Source of the DNA: Candidatus Brocadiaceae bacterium S225
Lineage (GTDB): Bacteria; Planctomycetota; Brocadiia; Brocadiales; Scalinduaceae
Assembly: GCA_007859995.1 (NCBI GenBank)
Contig: SMSL01000014.1
Coordinates: 1-64,000 of the forward strand
DNA: 64,000 bases
Direction: 5' to 3'
Below, piece by piece: positions 34,725 through 44,955 of the stretch. The notes under the pieces were generated by a model. It searched no databases and had not been told where the DNA came from. It was given only the letters and a program-made list of their open reading frames with translations. Within the stretch, counting starts at the first letter, position 1; every line of letters begins with the position of its first letter. The position numbers were made by a program, and so were the translations under genes.

Positions 34725-35099
34725 ATGGAAACATATTCATACATAAAATTACTGTCGATATTAAACCCTTCGGAAGTCAATGGCGATTTGTTCATAAAAG
34801 GGTACAATATTTTGCTGCTGAGTGATGATACCAGGGCTGCCAGAGATTTTTATTTGCTTTTGATGGTATATGTTAATTATTTTTGTGTTCCGATATTATT
34901 TTTTGCTTTAAAGGGATTATCTGGATTTGGACAGAGTGTGTTATCTAAATATAGTGAAAGATCTAAATTTGTTCATTTAACAATTACTTTCTTTGTTGAG
35001 GATAAAAAATATATTTCTATGCTGCCTTTTTTATGGAAAAAGCATGTAGAATGCAATCTTTTATTAAAAAATACATATTGTAAAACCGTGTTGCTATAA
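34725..35099 (+). CDS. Small hypothetical protein
   Basis: This 124-residue protein contains one hydrophobic stretch (FYLLLMVYVNYFCVPILFFAL). No family is recognised. A perfect terminator stem begins inside its last codons, which supports a real transcription unit ending here. It lies between amt paralogue 1 and glnK. No ribosome site is evident. Confidence 0.4.
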   Translation: METYSYIKLLSILNPSEVNGDLFIKGYNILLLSDDTRAARDFYLLLMVYVNYFCVPILFFALKGLSGFGQSVLSKYSERSKFVHLTITFFVEDKKYISMLPFLWKKHVECNLLLKNTYCKTVLL

Positions 35100-35126
35100 A
35101 TTGGCTGTGGCAACACGGTTTTTTTT
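35082..35126 (+). terminator. Rho-independent terminator overlapping a gene end
   Basis: AACCGTGTTGC and GCAACACGGTT form a perfect 11-bp stem followed by eight T. It separates the small hypothetical gene from the PII gene downstream. Confidence 0.9.
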
Positions 35127-35356
35127 GTTGAATTTTGTATATGGAAGAATGGCTTAGTGATTATTTATTACCTGACGTAAAGTAATAATCTCTTAATTTT
35201 TTGTGCTCGACAGAGTCTCCAACCTCTGGACTTTTTATTTGGGCAGGTTTCAAGTATTTAGAGAAGAGGTAAGCCTTGTTAGCTGTAAGAAGGAGGGAGC
35301 TTTAAATCGGTTATTTATATTAATTATAATTTTTTTATTATTTAGTGCTTTAATAG

Positions 35357-35707
<351 letters not shown>

Positions 35708-35808
35708 TAATATATATTTCACACGTATTTATTATTGAAGATGCGAAAGAATTGTTGACGTATTTAGTTTAAACCTAAAATATTTGTTAGCAAAAGGAGG
35801 TTACGCGA

Positions 35809-37140
35809 ATGAGAAAATTTAGTAATATTTCTGTTTTGATGTTGGTCTTTTTGTTAGTGGCATCCCAAACGGGATGGGCAGATGAAGCCACTCTTGATAC
35901 AGGTGACAATGCCTGGATACTTACCTGTTCCGCCCTGGTGCTTCTCATGACACCCGGTCTGGCATTCTTTTATGGTGGTATGTGTTCCGTCAAAAACTTA
36001 AATAACATGATTATGATGGTGTTTTTGTGTATGGCCATAGTTAGTGTTCAGTGGGTATTCTGGGGATATTCCCTTTCATTTGGTGCAGATCATGGAAGTT
36101 TTATCGGAGGTTTGGGAATGGCAGGTTTACATGGTATAACGCCTGATTCGCTCTCAGGTACATTGTCTGAGTATACGTTTGTCGCGTTCCAGGCGACGTT
36201 TGCCATAATTACGGTAGGCCTGATAATGGGAGCCGTTGAAGGGCGCATGAAGTTTAGCGCATGCATGTTGTTTATTCCACTTTGGGCGACTGCCTGTTAT
36301 GATCCGGTTTGTCATTGGGTATGGGGTGGCGGCTGGGCTGGTAGTATGGGAATACTTGATTTTGCCGGCGGAACAGTTGTTCACATAAACTCTGCTGCTG
36401 CTGCGCTTGCTCTCTGTTTAATGATTGGTAAGCGTAAAAATGCAAATATCAGACCTCCAGCAAATGTTCCAATGATTGCGCTTGGTGCTGGTTTGCTTTG
36501 GTTTGGTTGGTTTGGATTTAATGCCGGTAGTGAGTTGGCTGCTGATGGCAGATCTGCATTTGCATGGGTTATAACAAATACCTCCGCTGCTTCTGCCGCA
36601 TTCACGTGGATCGTATGCGAATGGATTCATCGTGGAAAACCAACTCTTCTTGGTATGGCTTCCGGTATAGTTGCAGGTTTGGTTTGTATAACGCCAGCGG
36701 CCGGATTTGTTGGGCCAATTGGTGCAGTTCAGATGGGAATTATGGCTGGTGTAGGCTGCTACTTTGCATGTGTAAAAATGAAAGCAGCTTTTGGTTATGA
36801 TGATGCATTAGATGTTGTTGGAGTACACGGAGTCGGTGGGACTATTGGAGCATTTGCCACTGGGCTTTACTGTACAAAGTTTGTTATGGGCCCTGACGGT
36901 GTTGATGGTTTGTTCATCGGATGGAATGCTGCAGGTTTTCATCAATTGGGATTGCAAGTTGTCGGGTTTACGGTAACATGGTTTTACGCATTTGTTGTTA
37001 CCATAATAATATGCCTTATAGTTAAATACACAACTGGGTTAAGGACAACTGAAGAAACTGAGGATAAGGGTCTGGATCTGGCGCTGCATGCCGAAGCTGC
37101 TTACCACTTAGAAACAGAATCAACAAGTACCTTGAAATAA
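35809..37140 (+). CDS. amtB: Amt ammonium transporter, paralogue 2 (canonical, PII-linked)
   Basis: This 443-residue Amt has an N-terminal signal (VLMLVFLLVASQTGWA). The helix bundle carries twin-His motifs CHWVWGGGW and GVHGVGGTIGA, plus NTSAASAAFTWIV. The cytosolic tail is GLDLALHAEAAYHLE. These features are those of the ordinary AmtB type and differ from the three other Amts in this island (VHGANG and HG..CYP ends). It follows glnK and has a perfect AGGAGG site at the start. Confidence 0.95.
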   Translation: MRKFSNISVLMLVFLLVASQTGWADEATLDTGDNAWILTCSALVLLMTPGLAFFYGGMCSVKNLNNMIMMVFLCMAIVSVQWVFWGYSLSFGADHGSFIGGLGMAGLHGITPDSLSGTLSEYTFVAFQATFAIITVGLIMGAVEGRMKFSACMLFIPLWATACYDPVCHWVWGGGWAGSMGILDFAGGTVVHINSAAAALALCLMIGKRKNANIRPPANVPMIALGAGLLWFGWFGFNAGSELAADGRSAFAWVITNTSAASAAFTWIVCEWIHRGKPTLLGMASGIVAGLVCITPAAGFVGPIGAVQMGIMAGVGCYFACVKMKAAFGYDDALDVVGVHGVGGTIGAFATGLYCTKFVMGPDGVDGLFIGWNAAGFHQLGLQVVGFTVTWFYAFVVTIIICLIVKYTTGLRTTEETEDKGLDLALHAEAAYHLETESTSTLK

Positions 37141-37226
37141 GCAGGTTTTTCTTAGAGTTGTGTTATAGATTAATCGTTGAGTCTGCCTTGAATTGATGAA
37201 TATGGTAGGGGCAATGGGTTTTTGAG

Positions 37227-37264
37227 AGCGCTGGCTATTTTTATAATAGTCAGCGTTTTTTTTT
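37227..37264. terminator. Bidirectional terminator
   Basis: A stem of CGCTGGCTATT with AATAGTCAGCG (one G-T pair) is followed by nine T on the plus strand. It lies between two converging genes. Confidence 0.8.
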
Positions 37265-37729
37265 GTCAGAAAGAAATCTAAAGCCTCTCAGGTTGTAATT
37301 GCATACTGGACATCTCCTAACAAAGAGATACATTGCAAAAAGAAATATCGCCCATAGCCCTGCGGTAAGTAAAGCAATTATAATATCCGCAATGTCTAAT
37401 TTATGTAGCCTCTTTGGAACTACTGATTTTTCACAGTATGGGCAGAATGTACTTTCAGGCTGCTTACTTTTTGACCAAAAATGTGCTGAATGCACTATCC
37501 TTTTTTTGTGTTTAGGAACTATACCAGTTGCGTTAAGTTTTGAGAGTTGAAACCATCTAAATTTGCTACGAATTGAATTGTATCTTCTTGCTGTATAGAG
37601 CTCAATACGAAAACCGTGTGGGTTGCGATATTTTTGATATTTGCTTGTAAGAAAGTGCTCAGGGTCTTTAGCTAGATATTTGATGTTATTAACGAACACA
37701 TTGAATTTTTGAAGATTTATATTTGTCAT
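37250..37729 (-). CDS. Hypothetical zinc-ribbon membrane protein
   Basis: These 159 residues contain two CPxC knuckles, CPYC and CPVC, about 50 residues apart around a membrane helix (IIIALLTAGLWAIFLFAMYLFV). This suggests a zinc ribbon split by a hydrophobic segment. The N-terminal half is basic and unrecognised. It sits inside the amt island on the minus strand. Function is unknown. Confidence 0.5.
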   Translation of the reverse strand: MTNINLQKFNVFVNNIKYLAKDPEHFLTSKYQKYRNPHGFRIELYTARRYNSIRSKFRWFQLSKLNATGIVPKHKKRIVHSAHFWSKSKQPESTFCPYCEKSVVPKRLHKLDIADIIIALLTAGLWAIFLFAMYLFVRRCPVCNYNLRGFRFLSDKKKR

Positions 37730-37932
37730 GCATTAAAGAGGTTATTAAGAGCGTATGCCTGATGTGCAAAGATACCAAAATCCAAAATTGTAACTTAATT
37801 GAAATTTAATATATATCGGGCTGGGGATATTCTGTGACAACGCAGAATATGTTGAGATATCCGGAATGTTACAACACATAATACAGTTTTCACTCTTTCA
37901 TATCGTACATTTTCACATTCTAAATAAGTATA

Positions 37933-38748
37933 TCAAATACTTGCAAGCTCGCTTTTTAATATCTCTGTAGAAGATATCCTGTTTGATGGATCTTCTTCCA
38001 GGAGTCCCAATGTTATTTCATTTAATTTTTGAGGGACAGCGTTGTTAATCTCTATCGGAGGCTGGCTGGTTTGTGCTCGGATTTTACCAGTTAATACTTC
38101 GAATAATATCAATCCCATTGTGTATAAATCGGTTTTACCATCAATCTTTACTTGTTGTAGAACCGTCTTTTCACCTTTTTCATCTGTAACCTCTCTTAAT
38201 AGATTATTCATCTCCTTTTGTTCCGGTGATGCATATTCTACGGTCAACCCTTTTATTAGTTCACCTTCTTTTATGGAGAGTTCTAAATCAATCAAACCTA
38301 TTGTTCCAGAGTCTGGATTAAGAATTAGATGGCCTGGCTTAATGTCTGCATGAACATATCCTTTTGAATGGAGATATTGTAGCGGTTCGGCAGCACTTGT
38401 AATATACTTGATTACGTTTTCCATTTCACTGGTACCAGGTACACCATTCTGCTTATATAACTCAACAAGATCTTCACCTTCAAAATGTTGTAATACAATG
38501 TAATACTCTTTCAATACTAATTTATCGTTTTCATACAAATCGCCTCTACCAGTACCTGATTCATATCTCTTTGGTATCTGAGGATGAGAGAAATCCTTTA
38601 ATATTTCATACTCTCGATCATAACTGTACGTAGGCGAGTACTTTATTCCCCATTCATTATTTCCAGGTTTAGCCAAGATACCATAATTTGCTCTGTGGCC
38701 AGGTCTGTATTTGAAATTTCCAAATTCATAATTTCCTATTTTATACAT
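37933..38748 (-). CDS. Divergent Ser/Thr protein kinase, copy 1
   Basis: This 271-residue kinase domain has no membrane segment. An ATP-binding Lys is in WGIKYSP and the alpha-C region is REYEILKDF. The catalytic loop is HADIKPGHLIL, in which the HRD Arg is Ala and the usual DxKxxN Asn is His. The metal-binding loop is DLELS in place of DFG. YASPEQ (APE-like) and DLYTMGLILFEVLTG (subdomain IX) are normal. The glycine-rich loop is poor. It lies between amt paralogues 2 and 3, so a role in ammonium signalling is plausible. Confidence 0.85.
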   Translation of the reverse strand: MYKIGNYEFGNFKYRPGHRANYGILAKPGNNEWGIKYSPTYSYDREYEILKDFSHPQIPKRYESGTGRGDLYENDKLVLKEYYIVLQHFEGEDLVELYKQNGVPGTSEMENVIKYITSAAEPLQYLHSKGYVHADIKPGHLILNPDSGTIGLIDLELSIKEGELIKGLTVEYASPEQKEMNNLLREVTDEKGEKTVLQQVKIDGKTDLYTMGLILFEVLTGKIRAQTSQPPIEINNAVPQKLNEITLGLLEEDPSNRISSTEILKSELASI

Positions 38749-38875
38749 TTGTTTCCTTTCATAATGACGTGACCGTAAATTTCTTTAAACCATATTTGCA
38801 AAGTTGTACTTGTCAGGTTACTGTTCAATACTAAAGCCTTTTATTAGAGTATTGTATATTGTAATTCCCCGGATT

Positions 38876-40300
38876 TCAATTAAAGCCGGGATAGCATGAA
38901 ATTCCGTGTTCATAAACATCAATACCAGTGTTTTCCTCATTTACCGGTACTCTGAGTCCGATTGTTTTCTTTAATATGTAAAATAATATATAACCAAAGC
39001 TAAATGTCCATGTAATGAGAACAGCACAACCAATGAACTGAGACAGCAGTTGCCATCCTGAACCTGTTATTAACCCCTTTACTCCATGATAAGAGCCATC
39101 GGCAAAGATACCAACAGAAAGTAACCCCCAAAGTCCATTTGCTCCATGGACAGAGATTGCCCCGACCGGATCATCTATCCTCAGCCTAATTTCTACAAAG
39201 TGCAGGCTCTCTCTTAAAATGATAACAGCAATAAAACCAATAGCTACTGCCGCCCAATGTGAAACATAAGCGCCAGAGGCTGTTATAGCCACACAACCGG
39301 CCAGAGTACCATTGCAAGTCATAACGATATCAAACTTTCCAGTGTCAAAGTACGTGATGTACATAAGTGCTACTCCTCCTGTACATGCAGCAAGAAAGGT
39401 GTTTGCTGCTATTATTGAAACCCTGAAATCGGTTGAACCTAATGTACTTCCTGCGTTAAACCCAAACCATCCGAACAGTAAAAACAAGGTTCCCAAAACT
39501 ACAAAAGAGAGATTGTGACCGTGGAACATGTTTGGTGTGCCATCAGGGTTGTACTTGCCAAACCTGGGACCGATCATCCAGGCTGCAACAAGGGCTGTTA
39601 AGCCGCCTATTCCATGAACTACACCAGATCCTGCAAAATCCTTCATCCCGGAACCGAAAGGTAGGTTCGCAAGCCAACCACCTCCCCAAACCCAATGGCC
39701 GTATACAGGATATATGATTCCGCACAATACAGCGCTGCAGATTATATGCGTATTGAACTTGATGCGTTCGGCAACTGCACCTGCAACTATTGTACAGGCG
39801 GCCGCTGAAAACATCATTTGGAACAACCACAACTTTGACGTTGAGTAGTCAAATGAACCAAATGAGAGAAAAAATCCGCTGTAGCCAACAAGCGTGTTTC
39901 CCGTATCAAGCCCAAAGGCCAGATATGACCCTCCAAACATAAGCGCAAAACCAAACGCCCAAAAAATTAAGCCGCCAACACAAAAATCCATAAAACTCAT
40001 TGTCAGGTAATTTAAAGTGTTTTTCTTTTGAAGAAATCCTGCACCCAGAAAAGCAAATCCAGCCTGCATATTAAAGACAAGAAATCCGCACAGCAATGTC
40101 CAGGCAAGATCAATGGATATCTTGACCCCTTCTATATCTCTTATTTCTGAAGAATGAACCGAATAACTACTGGCCATGTCAGAGGCGACGGATGTATGAA
40201 ATGCTGCAAACAATAGGCAACACATAATAACAGGGGCAACAATGTACCATCGTGTTATCTGCCATGGTAAACTAAATATATTTTTTTTATTACTAATCAT
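38876..40300 (-). CDS. amt: Amt ammonium transporter, paralogue 3
   Basis: The start is taken at the ATG giving MISNKKN (40300). A longer frame to 40372 exists without better support. The signal-like helix (YIVAPVIMCCLLFAAFHTS) is followed by the Amt bundle with VYGHWVWGGGW, DFAGSGVVHGIGG and SVHGANGLWG. The tail is VYEHGISCYPGFN. It groups with paralogues 1 and 4. It is encoded on the minus strand behind glnK copy 2. Confidence 0.92.
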   Translation of the reverse strand: MISNKKNIFSLPWQITRWYIVAPVIMCCLLFAAFHTSVASDMASSYSVHSSEIRDIEGVKISIDLAWTLLCGFLVFNMQAGFAFLGAGFLQKKNTLNYLTMSFMDFCVGGLIFWAFGFALMFGGSYLAFGLDTGNTLVGYSGFFLSFGSFDYSTSKLWLFQMMFSAAACTIVAGAVAERIKFNTHIICSAVLCGIIYPVYGHWVWGGGWLANLPFGSGMKDFAGSGVVHGIGGLTALVAAWMIGPRFGKYNPDGTPNMFHGHNLSFVVLGTLFLLFGWFGFNAGSTLGSTDFRVSIIAANTFLAACTGGVALMYITYFDTGKFDIVMTCNGTLAGCVAITASGAYVSHWAAVAIGFIAVIILRESLHFVEIRLRIDDPVGAISVHGANGLWGLLSVGIFADGSYHGVKGLITGSGWQLLSQFIGCAVLITWTFSFGYILFYILKKTIGLRVPVNEENTGIDVYEHGISCYPGFN

Positions 40301-40668
40301 AATTTGCACAAGAGACTTAAGGCACTCAAAAATATAAAGAGTCAAAAAGTAATGATGATATTTCCTCGCCATCTATTTCTACCAGAATAGAAGCTGTTAT
40401 TTCTTGTACAATCCAAGTTGTGCTGTTCTGGTAAACCGGTTTAAGATTTATTAATATGATATCTTCATTAACATTAAATAAATCAGATGATAACATTTTT
40501 CTTTGTAAGATTAAATTTGAAATTATAGCTAAATACAGGGATAAATACAAAAGGAGATCAGCGGTCTCTAATAACTATATTACGTGACTAGCGACAGCAC
40601 TGATCTCCCGTATTCGAAGACAACTAAAAGACAATAAACTCAAAGTTCACGTTATGAGGGTTGTTGTC
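40301..40668. other. Intergenic region between amt paralogue 3 and glnK copy 2
   Basis: No supported gene is seen (a 74-residue minus-strand ORF overlaps the amt start and has no family). The region contains short AT-rich runs and may include the amt promoter. Confidence 0.35.
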
Positions 40669-41007
40669 TTAAATTGCAGTATCACCTTGTTCACCAGTGC
40701 GGATCCTGTATACATTCGAAATTTCAGATACAAATATCTTGCCATCTCCAATGCTCCCAGTCTGTGATTCATCAATAATGGTCTGAACCACCTGCTCTAC
40801 TGCATCGTCTGAAACTACAAGTTCAATCTTTATCTTCGGCAGCAGGTCAACACGGTATCTCTTTCCTCTCCAGACTTCACTGACTCCCTTCTGGTTACCA
40901 TGTCCCTTCATTTCTGCTACTGACATCCCGCCATAACCCTTCTCTGTAAGGGCATCCTTGATGATATCGAACTTTTCGGGACGAATTATTGCTTCTATTT
41001 TTTTCAT
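40669..41007 (-). CDS. glnK: PII signal protein, GlnK type (copy 2)
   Basis: This 112-residue PII protein has T-loop SEVWRGKRYRVDLLPK and B-loop [10 protein letters not shown]. It has Trp in place of the first T-loop Tyr of copy 1 but keeps the second, modifiable Tyr. It is encoded 87 bp behind amt paralogue 4 on the same strand, the reverse of the usual glnK-amt order. It should control one of the neighbouring Amts. Confidence 0.95.
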   Translation of the reverse strand: MKKIEAIIRPEKFDIIKDALTEKGYGGMSVAEMKGHGNQKGVSEVWRGKRYRVDLLPKIKIELVVSDDAVEQVVQTIIDESQTGSIGDGKIFVSEISNVYRIRTGEQGDTAI

Positions 41008-41094
41008 ATTAAGTATTCCTCCTTTGAATTAAAACATCTACAAAAAAATTATTTTATAAAACAAAATTATAAGTTCGATACATTATTTCATATC

Positions 41095-42648
41095 TTACTT
41101 GTTGGGTTTAGCATAGATCCATCTGCCAAGTTTATCAGAATAAATCTTCTCCCTCCTTGCGTCCTTCATCATAGATTCTTCCAGTATGGCCATGTCTCTG
41201 TGAACAGACTCTTCTGCCTCGACGTTGCCTAATGGAGAAGTAAGTTCATCCTGGGCGGGATAACATGGTGAACCGTGCAGATGTATGTCAACACCCTCGT
41301 ATTCAACCAACTCGGATACACGGAGACCAAATGTTAACTTGAGAATGCCAAATAAAAGTGCTCCACTGGCAAAAGCCCATCCTATAGCAGTAGCAGCACC
41401 AATAACTTGAGCTTGAAGCTGTCCAATAGAACCTGTGATGCATCCGCTTACTCCTCCGTATGTGCCGTCTGCAAAAATACCAATTGCAAGCATGCCCCAA
41501 ATTCCATTAGCGCCGTGTACTGCAACCGCACCGAGAGGATCATCAATTTTCAGTTTTGTTTCAACAAATATTACGGCACCCCACATTATTGCTCCGGCCA
41601 ATATGCCGATTGTTACAGCAGCCCAAGGTGGCACATATGCGCAAGGGCCGGTTATGGCAACTAATCCACCAAGTGCGCCATTGCAGACTATGCCGAGATC
41701 TACGAATCCAAATGCGATCCACGATACGAAGATTACGAGAGCTGCGCCACCGGCAGCACCTAGAAAGGTGTTAGTCGCTACGACAGAAATCCTTAAGTCA
41801 GTGGCACCGAGTGTACTACCGGCATTGAATCCGAACCATCCGAATGCCAGGAGCAAGGTTCCGACGACTACCAGTGTAAGGTTGTGACCGGGTATGGCAT
41901 TAGCCGTTCCATCAGGGTTAAATTTATTCTTTCTGGGGCCAAGAAAGAAGGCACCAACCAGGGCAAGCATTCCGCCCATAGTATGCACTACTCCGGATCC
42001 TGCGAAATCGACACAACCTGCACCATATGGCAGGCAGCTTAGCCAGCCTCCACCCCACATCCAGTGCCCATACAACGGATAGATTATAGCGCATACAAAA
42101 ACACTGTACACCATGTATGGCGCAAACTTCATTCGTCCCGCAACAGCTCCCGCAATAATGGTAACTGCTTTGGTACAAAATACCATTTGAAAAAGCCAGA
42201 GCATAATAGTTTGAACATCATAGCTACCGCCGGCCAGGAAGAATCCACTGTATCCCATAAACCAATTACCTGCCTCCAGACCTGGTGTGGCCATAGATCC
42301 TCCAAACATAACGGCAAAACCACACATCCAGAAGAGTAGTGCACCCACAAAACCATCTACGACACAGTGTGCCATATACCCCAGCATATTTTTGGATTGC
42401 AGGAATCCACCAAGCAACGCAAAACCTGCTTGCATCGAAAATACCAGGAATGCGGCAACAAGGGTCCATGTGAAATTAATGGAATATTTTAGTCCGTCAA
42501 CACTATCGGAATAAGTGTTCTCACCACTTGGGTCTCCAGCTAGCACGATCTTAGAAGCAAAATAGACCAGACATGATACGCTTACAATAAAGGTGACTAT
42601 GTTCAACCATTTCGGATTACTTCCAGACCTTTTAAACAACAAGTTCAT
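41095..42648 (-). CDS. amt: Amt ammonium transporter, paralogue 4
   Basis: The 517 residues start behind GGAGGAGGAG. A membrane-targeting helix (FIVSVSCLVYFASKIVLA) is followed by the Amt bundle with LYGHWMWGGGW, DFAGSGVVHTMGG and AVHGANGIWG. After HLHGSPCYPAQ there is an additional cytosolic tail of about 50 polar residues (to KLGRWIYAKPNK) not seen in paralogues 1 and 3. That tail might contact PII or the kinase. Confidence 0.93.
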   Translation of the reverse strand: MNLLFKRSGSNPKWLNIVTFIVSVSCLVYFASKIVLAGDPSGENTYSDSVDGLKYSINFTWTLVAAFLVFSMQAGFALLGGFLQSKNMLGYMAHCVVDGFVGALLFWMCGFAVMFGGSMATPGLEAGNWFMGYSGFFLAGGSYDVQTIMLWLFQMVFCTKAVTIIAGAVAGRMKFAPYMVYSVFVCAIIYPLYGHWMWGGGWLSCLPYGAGCVDFAGSGVVHTMGGMLALVGAFFLGPRKNKFNPDGTANAIPGHNLTLVVVGTLLLAFGWFGFNAGSTLGATDLRISVVATNTFLGAAGGAALVIFVSWIAFGFVDLGIVCNGALGGLVAITGPCAYVPPWAAVTIGILAGAIMWGAVIFVETKLKIDDPLGAVAVHGANGIWGMLAIGIFADGTYGGVSGCITGSIGQLQAQVIGAATAIGWAFASGALLFGILKLTFGLRVSELVEYEGVDIHLHGSPCYPAQDELTSPLGNVEAEESVHRDMAILEESMMKDARREKIYSDKLGRWIYAKPNK

Positions 42649-43058
42649 TCTCCTCCTCCTTCAATAAAATAAAAAAATACAAGTGGTAATCCATAAAGTA
42701 AACACGCTATAACGCGTTTATTATATGATTGTTATACACTTATACTAATAAAAAAATTAGAATTTTTAACAAATCTGCATTATCGATATCGATTGGATAT
42801 CAACTATCTTAATAAACAATTAAATGGTATCAAATTGGTTTCTTTATAAGATAATAAAACTACAATTTGATCTAACAAGAAAACATCATTAACACCTCCT
42901 TTAAGAGTAACTCTGTCACAAATATTTGTAAATACTTCCTACACTAATCTTTCTTTATTTTGCGTATAATTTATGTTATTGTTCTTACGTATTGCATCTT
43001 GTTAAATATTATTGTATTGACAAAATGATGATAACCATGAATTTAATGTTTTAATTTT
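42649..43058. other. Divergent intergenic region between amt paralogue 4 and a kinase gene
   Basis: These 410 bp are strongly AT-rich with no gene. Both neighbours point outward, so both promoters should lie here. No perfect sigma-54 (TGGCAC-N5-TTGCA) motif was found. Confidence 0.45.
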
Positions 43059-43880
43059 ATGTATACGATTAAGGACTACAAATTTAAATCTTTCAAATCA
43101 GTCGCTGATATGCATAAGTCAAATTATGCAATGTTAGAAGAAGATGATACTTTAGAAATTAAGAATATGGGTATAAAGTATTGTCCCCATCTGAGCTTTG
43201 AAGATGAATATTATATTTTACAGCAATTAGATCATAGTCAAATTCCCAAGGCTTATGATTTTGGCCAGGAGATTTTATATAAGGATACAAAGGTCGTGCT
43301 GAAACAGCACTTTATTGTTCTCGATCATACGAGTAATACTGACCTTCTCAGTTATTATAAGTGGAAAACAGGATTTTTCCCTCCTGTAGATGAAGTTATT
43401 AAATGTTTCATTAGTACTTGTGTTCCGCTGGATTATTTACATTCAAAAAACTTCATTCACTGCGATATCAAGCCCGGTCACCTCTTGCTGGATCCTGTTA
43501 CAGGTACCGTTTATTTAATTGATTTCGAACTTGCAATAAAAAAAACAGGTGTATTAAAAGGGATCAGCATGGATTATGCATCTCCTGAACAACATACCCT
43601 GGTTGAACAACTCAGAGGTACTCCTGAAAATGTTCCACTGGAAGCAATTTCTTTCTTTTTATCCATCGACGGTAAGGCTGATATATATTCTACCGGTGCA
43701 ATTTTTTATGAAATCCTGACTGGTCAAAAGTGGTACGAGAAAAAATGTCCTCCAAGCGAATTTAATAAAACAATCCCTCCAGCGTTGGAAGAGATTCTTA
43801 TGGCAACACTAGAAGAAAATCCAGCTAATAGAATAAGTACGGCAAAGCAACTAAAACAATCATTAGAAGCTTTAATATAG
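43059..43880 (+). CDS. Divergent Ser/Thr protein kinase, copy 2
   Basis: This 273-residue paralogue of the kinase at 37933 has the same unusual catalytic features. The loop is HCDIKPGHLLL (Asn replaced by His, Arg by Cys) and the metal loop is DFELA rather than DFG. MDYASPEQ and ADIYSTGAIFYEILTG are normal. The ATP-binding Lys appears to be in MGIKYCP. It starts a plus-strand unit with two phosphoesterase genes (10-bp gap to the next gene), suggesting a kinase/phosphatase switch. Confidence 0.85.
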   Translation: MYTIKDYKFKSFKSVADMHKSNYAMLEEDDTLEIKNMGIKYCPHLSFEDEYYILQQLDHSQIPKAYDFGQEILYKDTKVVLKQHFIVLDHTSNTDLLSYYKWKTGFFPPVDEVIKCFISTCVPLDYLHSKNFIHCDIKPGHLLLDPVTGTVYLIDFELAIKKTGVLKGISMDYASPEQHTLVEQLRGTPENVPLEAISFFLSIDGKADIYSTGAIFYEILTGQKWYEKKCPPSEFNKTIPPALEEILMATLEENPANRISTAKQLKQSLEALI

Positions 43881-43889
43881 GTTAGAAAA

Positions 43890-44810
43890 ATGAAATTCTT
43901 AATTATATCAGACATTCACAGTAACCTTGAAGCGCTGGTTTCAGTTTTTTCTGACCTTCATGGTAATAACGAGACGGTAGACAGAATATTGATACCGGGT
44001 GACATTGTCGGATACGGTCCAAATCCTAATGAATGTTGCGCTATCGTAAGGTTTTTAAAAAACGGTAAATCATATTTAAAGAAAGAGATTCAAGCTCTCA
44101 TACAAGAATTAGATCTTGGCGAGGTCGACAAGAAAAACATTTTAGATTATATTTTTTCAATGAGCAAAAAGGCTTATGTAATAGCAGGTAATCATGACAA
44201 GCAAGTCATTGGTCAGCCTTCGCTATGTAGTATAATGGCTGCTTCGGCAGGTAACGCTGCAAAGTGGACAACCAAGGTCCTGCAGAAGGCCAATGTCCGG
44301 TTCCTTGAGTCTCTATGGTATAGAAAGAAAATAAGGAAATTTGGTATAGAGTTGGTCCATAGTACACCAGTCTACCCTCAAGGTTATCAATATGTAAAGA
44401 ATGCAGCAACTTTGAGCTACGATTTACTATATTCAAGCATAACAATTTCCGGTCATACGCATACACCTTCTGCATATTTATATACAAAACAAAAAAGAAA
44501 TATTACCGCTTCTGTCTTCATTCCGACAGATCAATTCGATAACAGGCTAATGTTGGTTGAAAGAGAATCAATGCAGAGGCTGGAAACATTCGACGTTTCA
44601 TTGACACCCGGTCAACGTTACTACATAAATCCAGGTTCAGTAGGTCAGCCAAGAGACGGTACTCCAAAGGCATCTTACATGATTTACGATACGTTGGCAA
44701 AAAAAGTTTCTCTGAAAAAAGCAGCGTATAATACAGAGATAGTAAAGAAAAAAATTCTTAAGGCTACCCTTCCATTTGATCTTGCGGAACGTATTGTAAA
44801 AGGAGTTTAG
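43890..44810 (+). CDS. Calcineurin-like metallophosphoesterase, copy 1
   Basis: This 306-residue YfcE/MJ0936-like enzyme has all five metal-binding motifs: DIHSNLEAL, PGDIVGYGPNPNE, GNHDKQV, LVHSTP and SGHTHTPSAY. The C-terminal segment YINPGSVGQPRDG is also conserved. It could be a protein phosphatase or a cyclic nucleotide phosphodiesterase. It begins 10 bp after the kinase gene and has a paralogue directly downstream. Confidence 0.9.
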   Translation: MKFLIISDIHSNLEALVSVFSDLHGNNETVDRILIPGDIVGYGPNPNECCAIVRFLKNGKSYLKKEIQALIQELDLGEVDKKNILDYIFSMSKKAYVIAGNHDKQVIGQPSLCSIMAASAGNAAKWTTKVLQKANVRFLESLWYRKKIRKFGIELVHSTPVYPQGYQYVKNAATLSYDLLYSSITISGHTHTPSAYLYTKQKRNITASVFIPTDQFDNRLMLVERESMQRLETFDVSLTPGQRYYINPGSVGQPRDGTPKASYMIYDTLAKKVSLKKAAYNTEIVKKKILKATLPFDLAERIVKGV

Positions 44811-44955
44811 ACATGTAAGCCTATTATTTTGTATTCTTTCTGCAAAACCGATCCACACCGTAATGAAAACTCTTGACGTTTTTCAAGAACAATGTATTGG
44901 AAACACATTGCGGTTAATAGAACATAACTTGTAAACTTTATTAAGATGTAAAAGT

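Noticed and set aside
40326-40550. 74-residue minus-strand ORF before amt paralogue 3
   Set aside because: It overlaps the upstream edge of the amt gene, has no family and could just be the amt leader region.
41435-41887. 150-residue plus-strand ORF opposite amt paralogue 4
   Set aside because: It lies entirely inside a confirmed Amt gene, with no independent family match.
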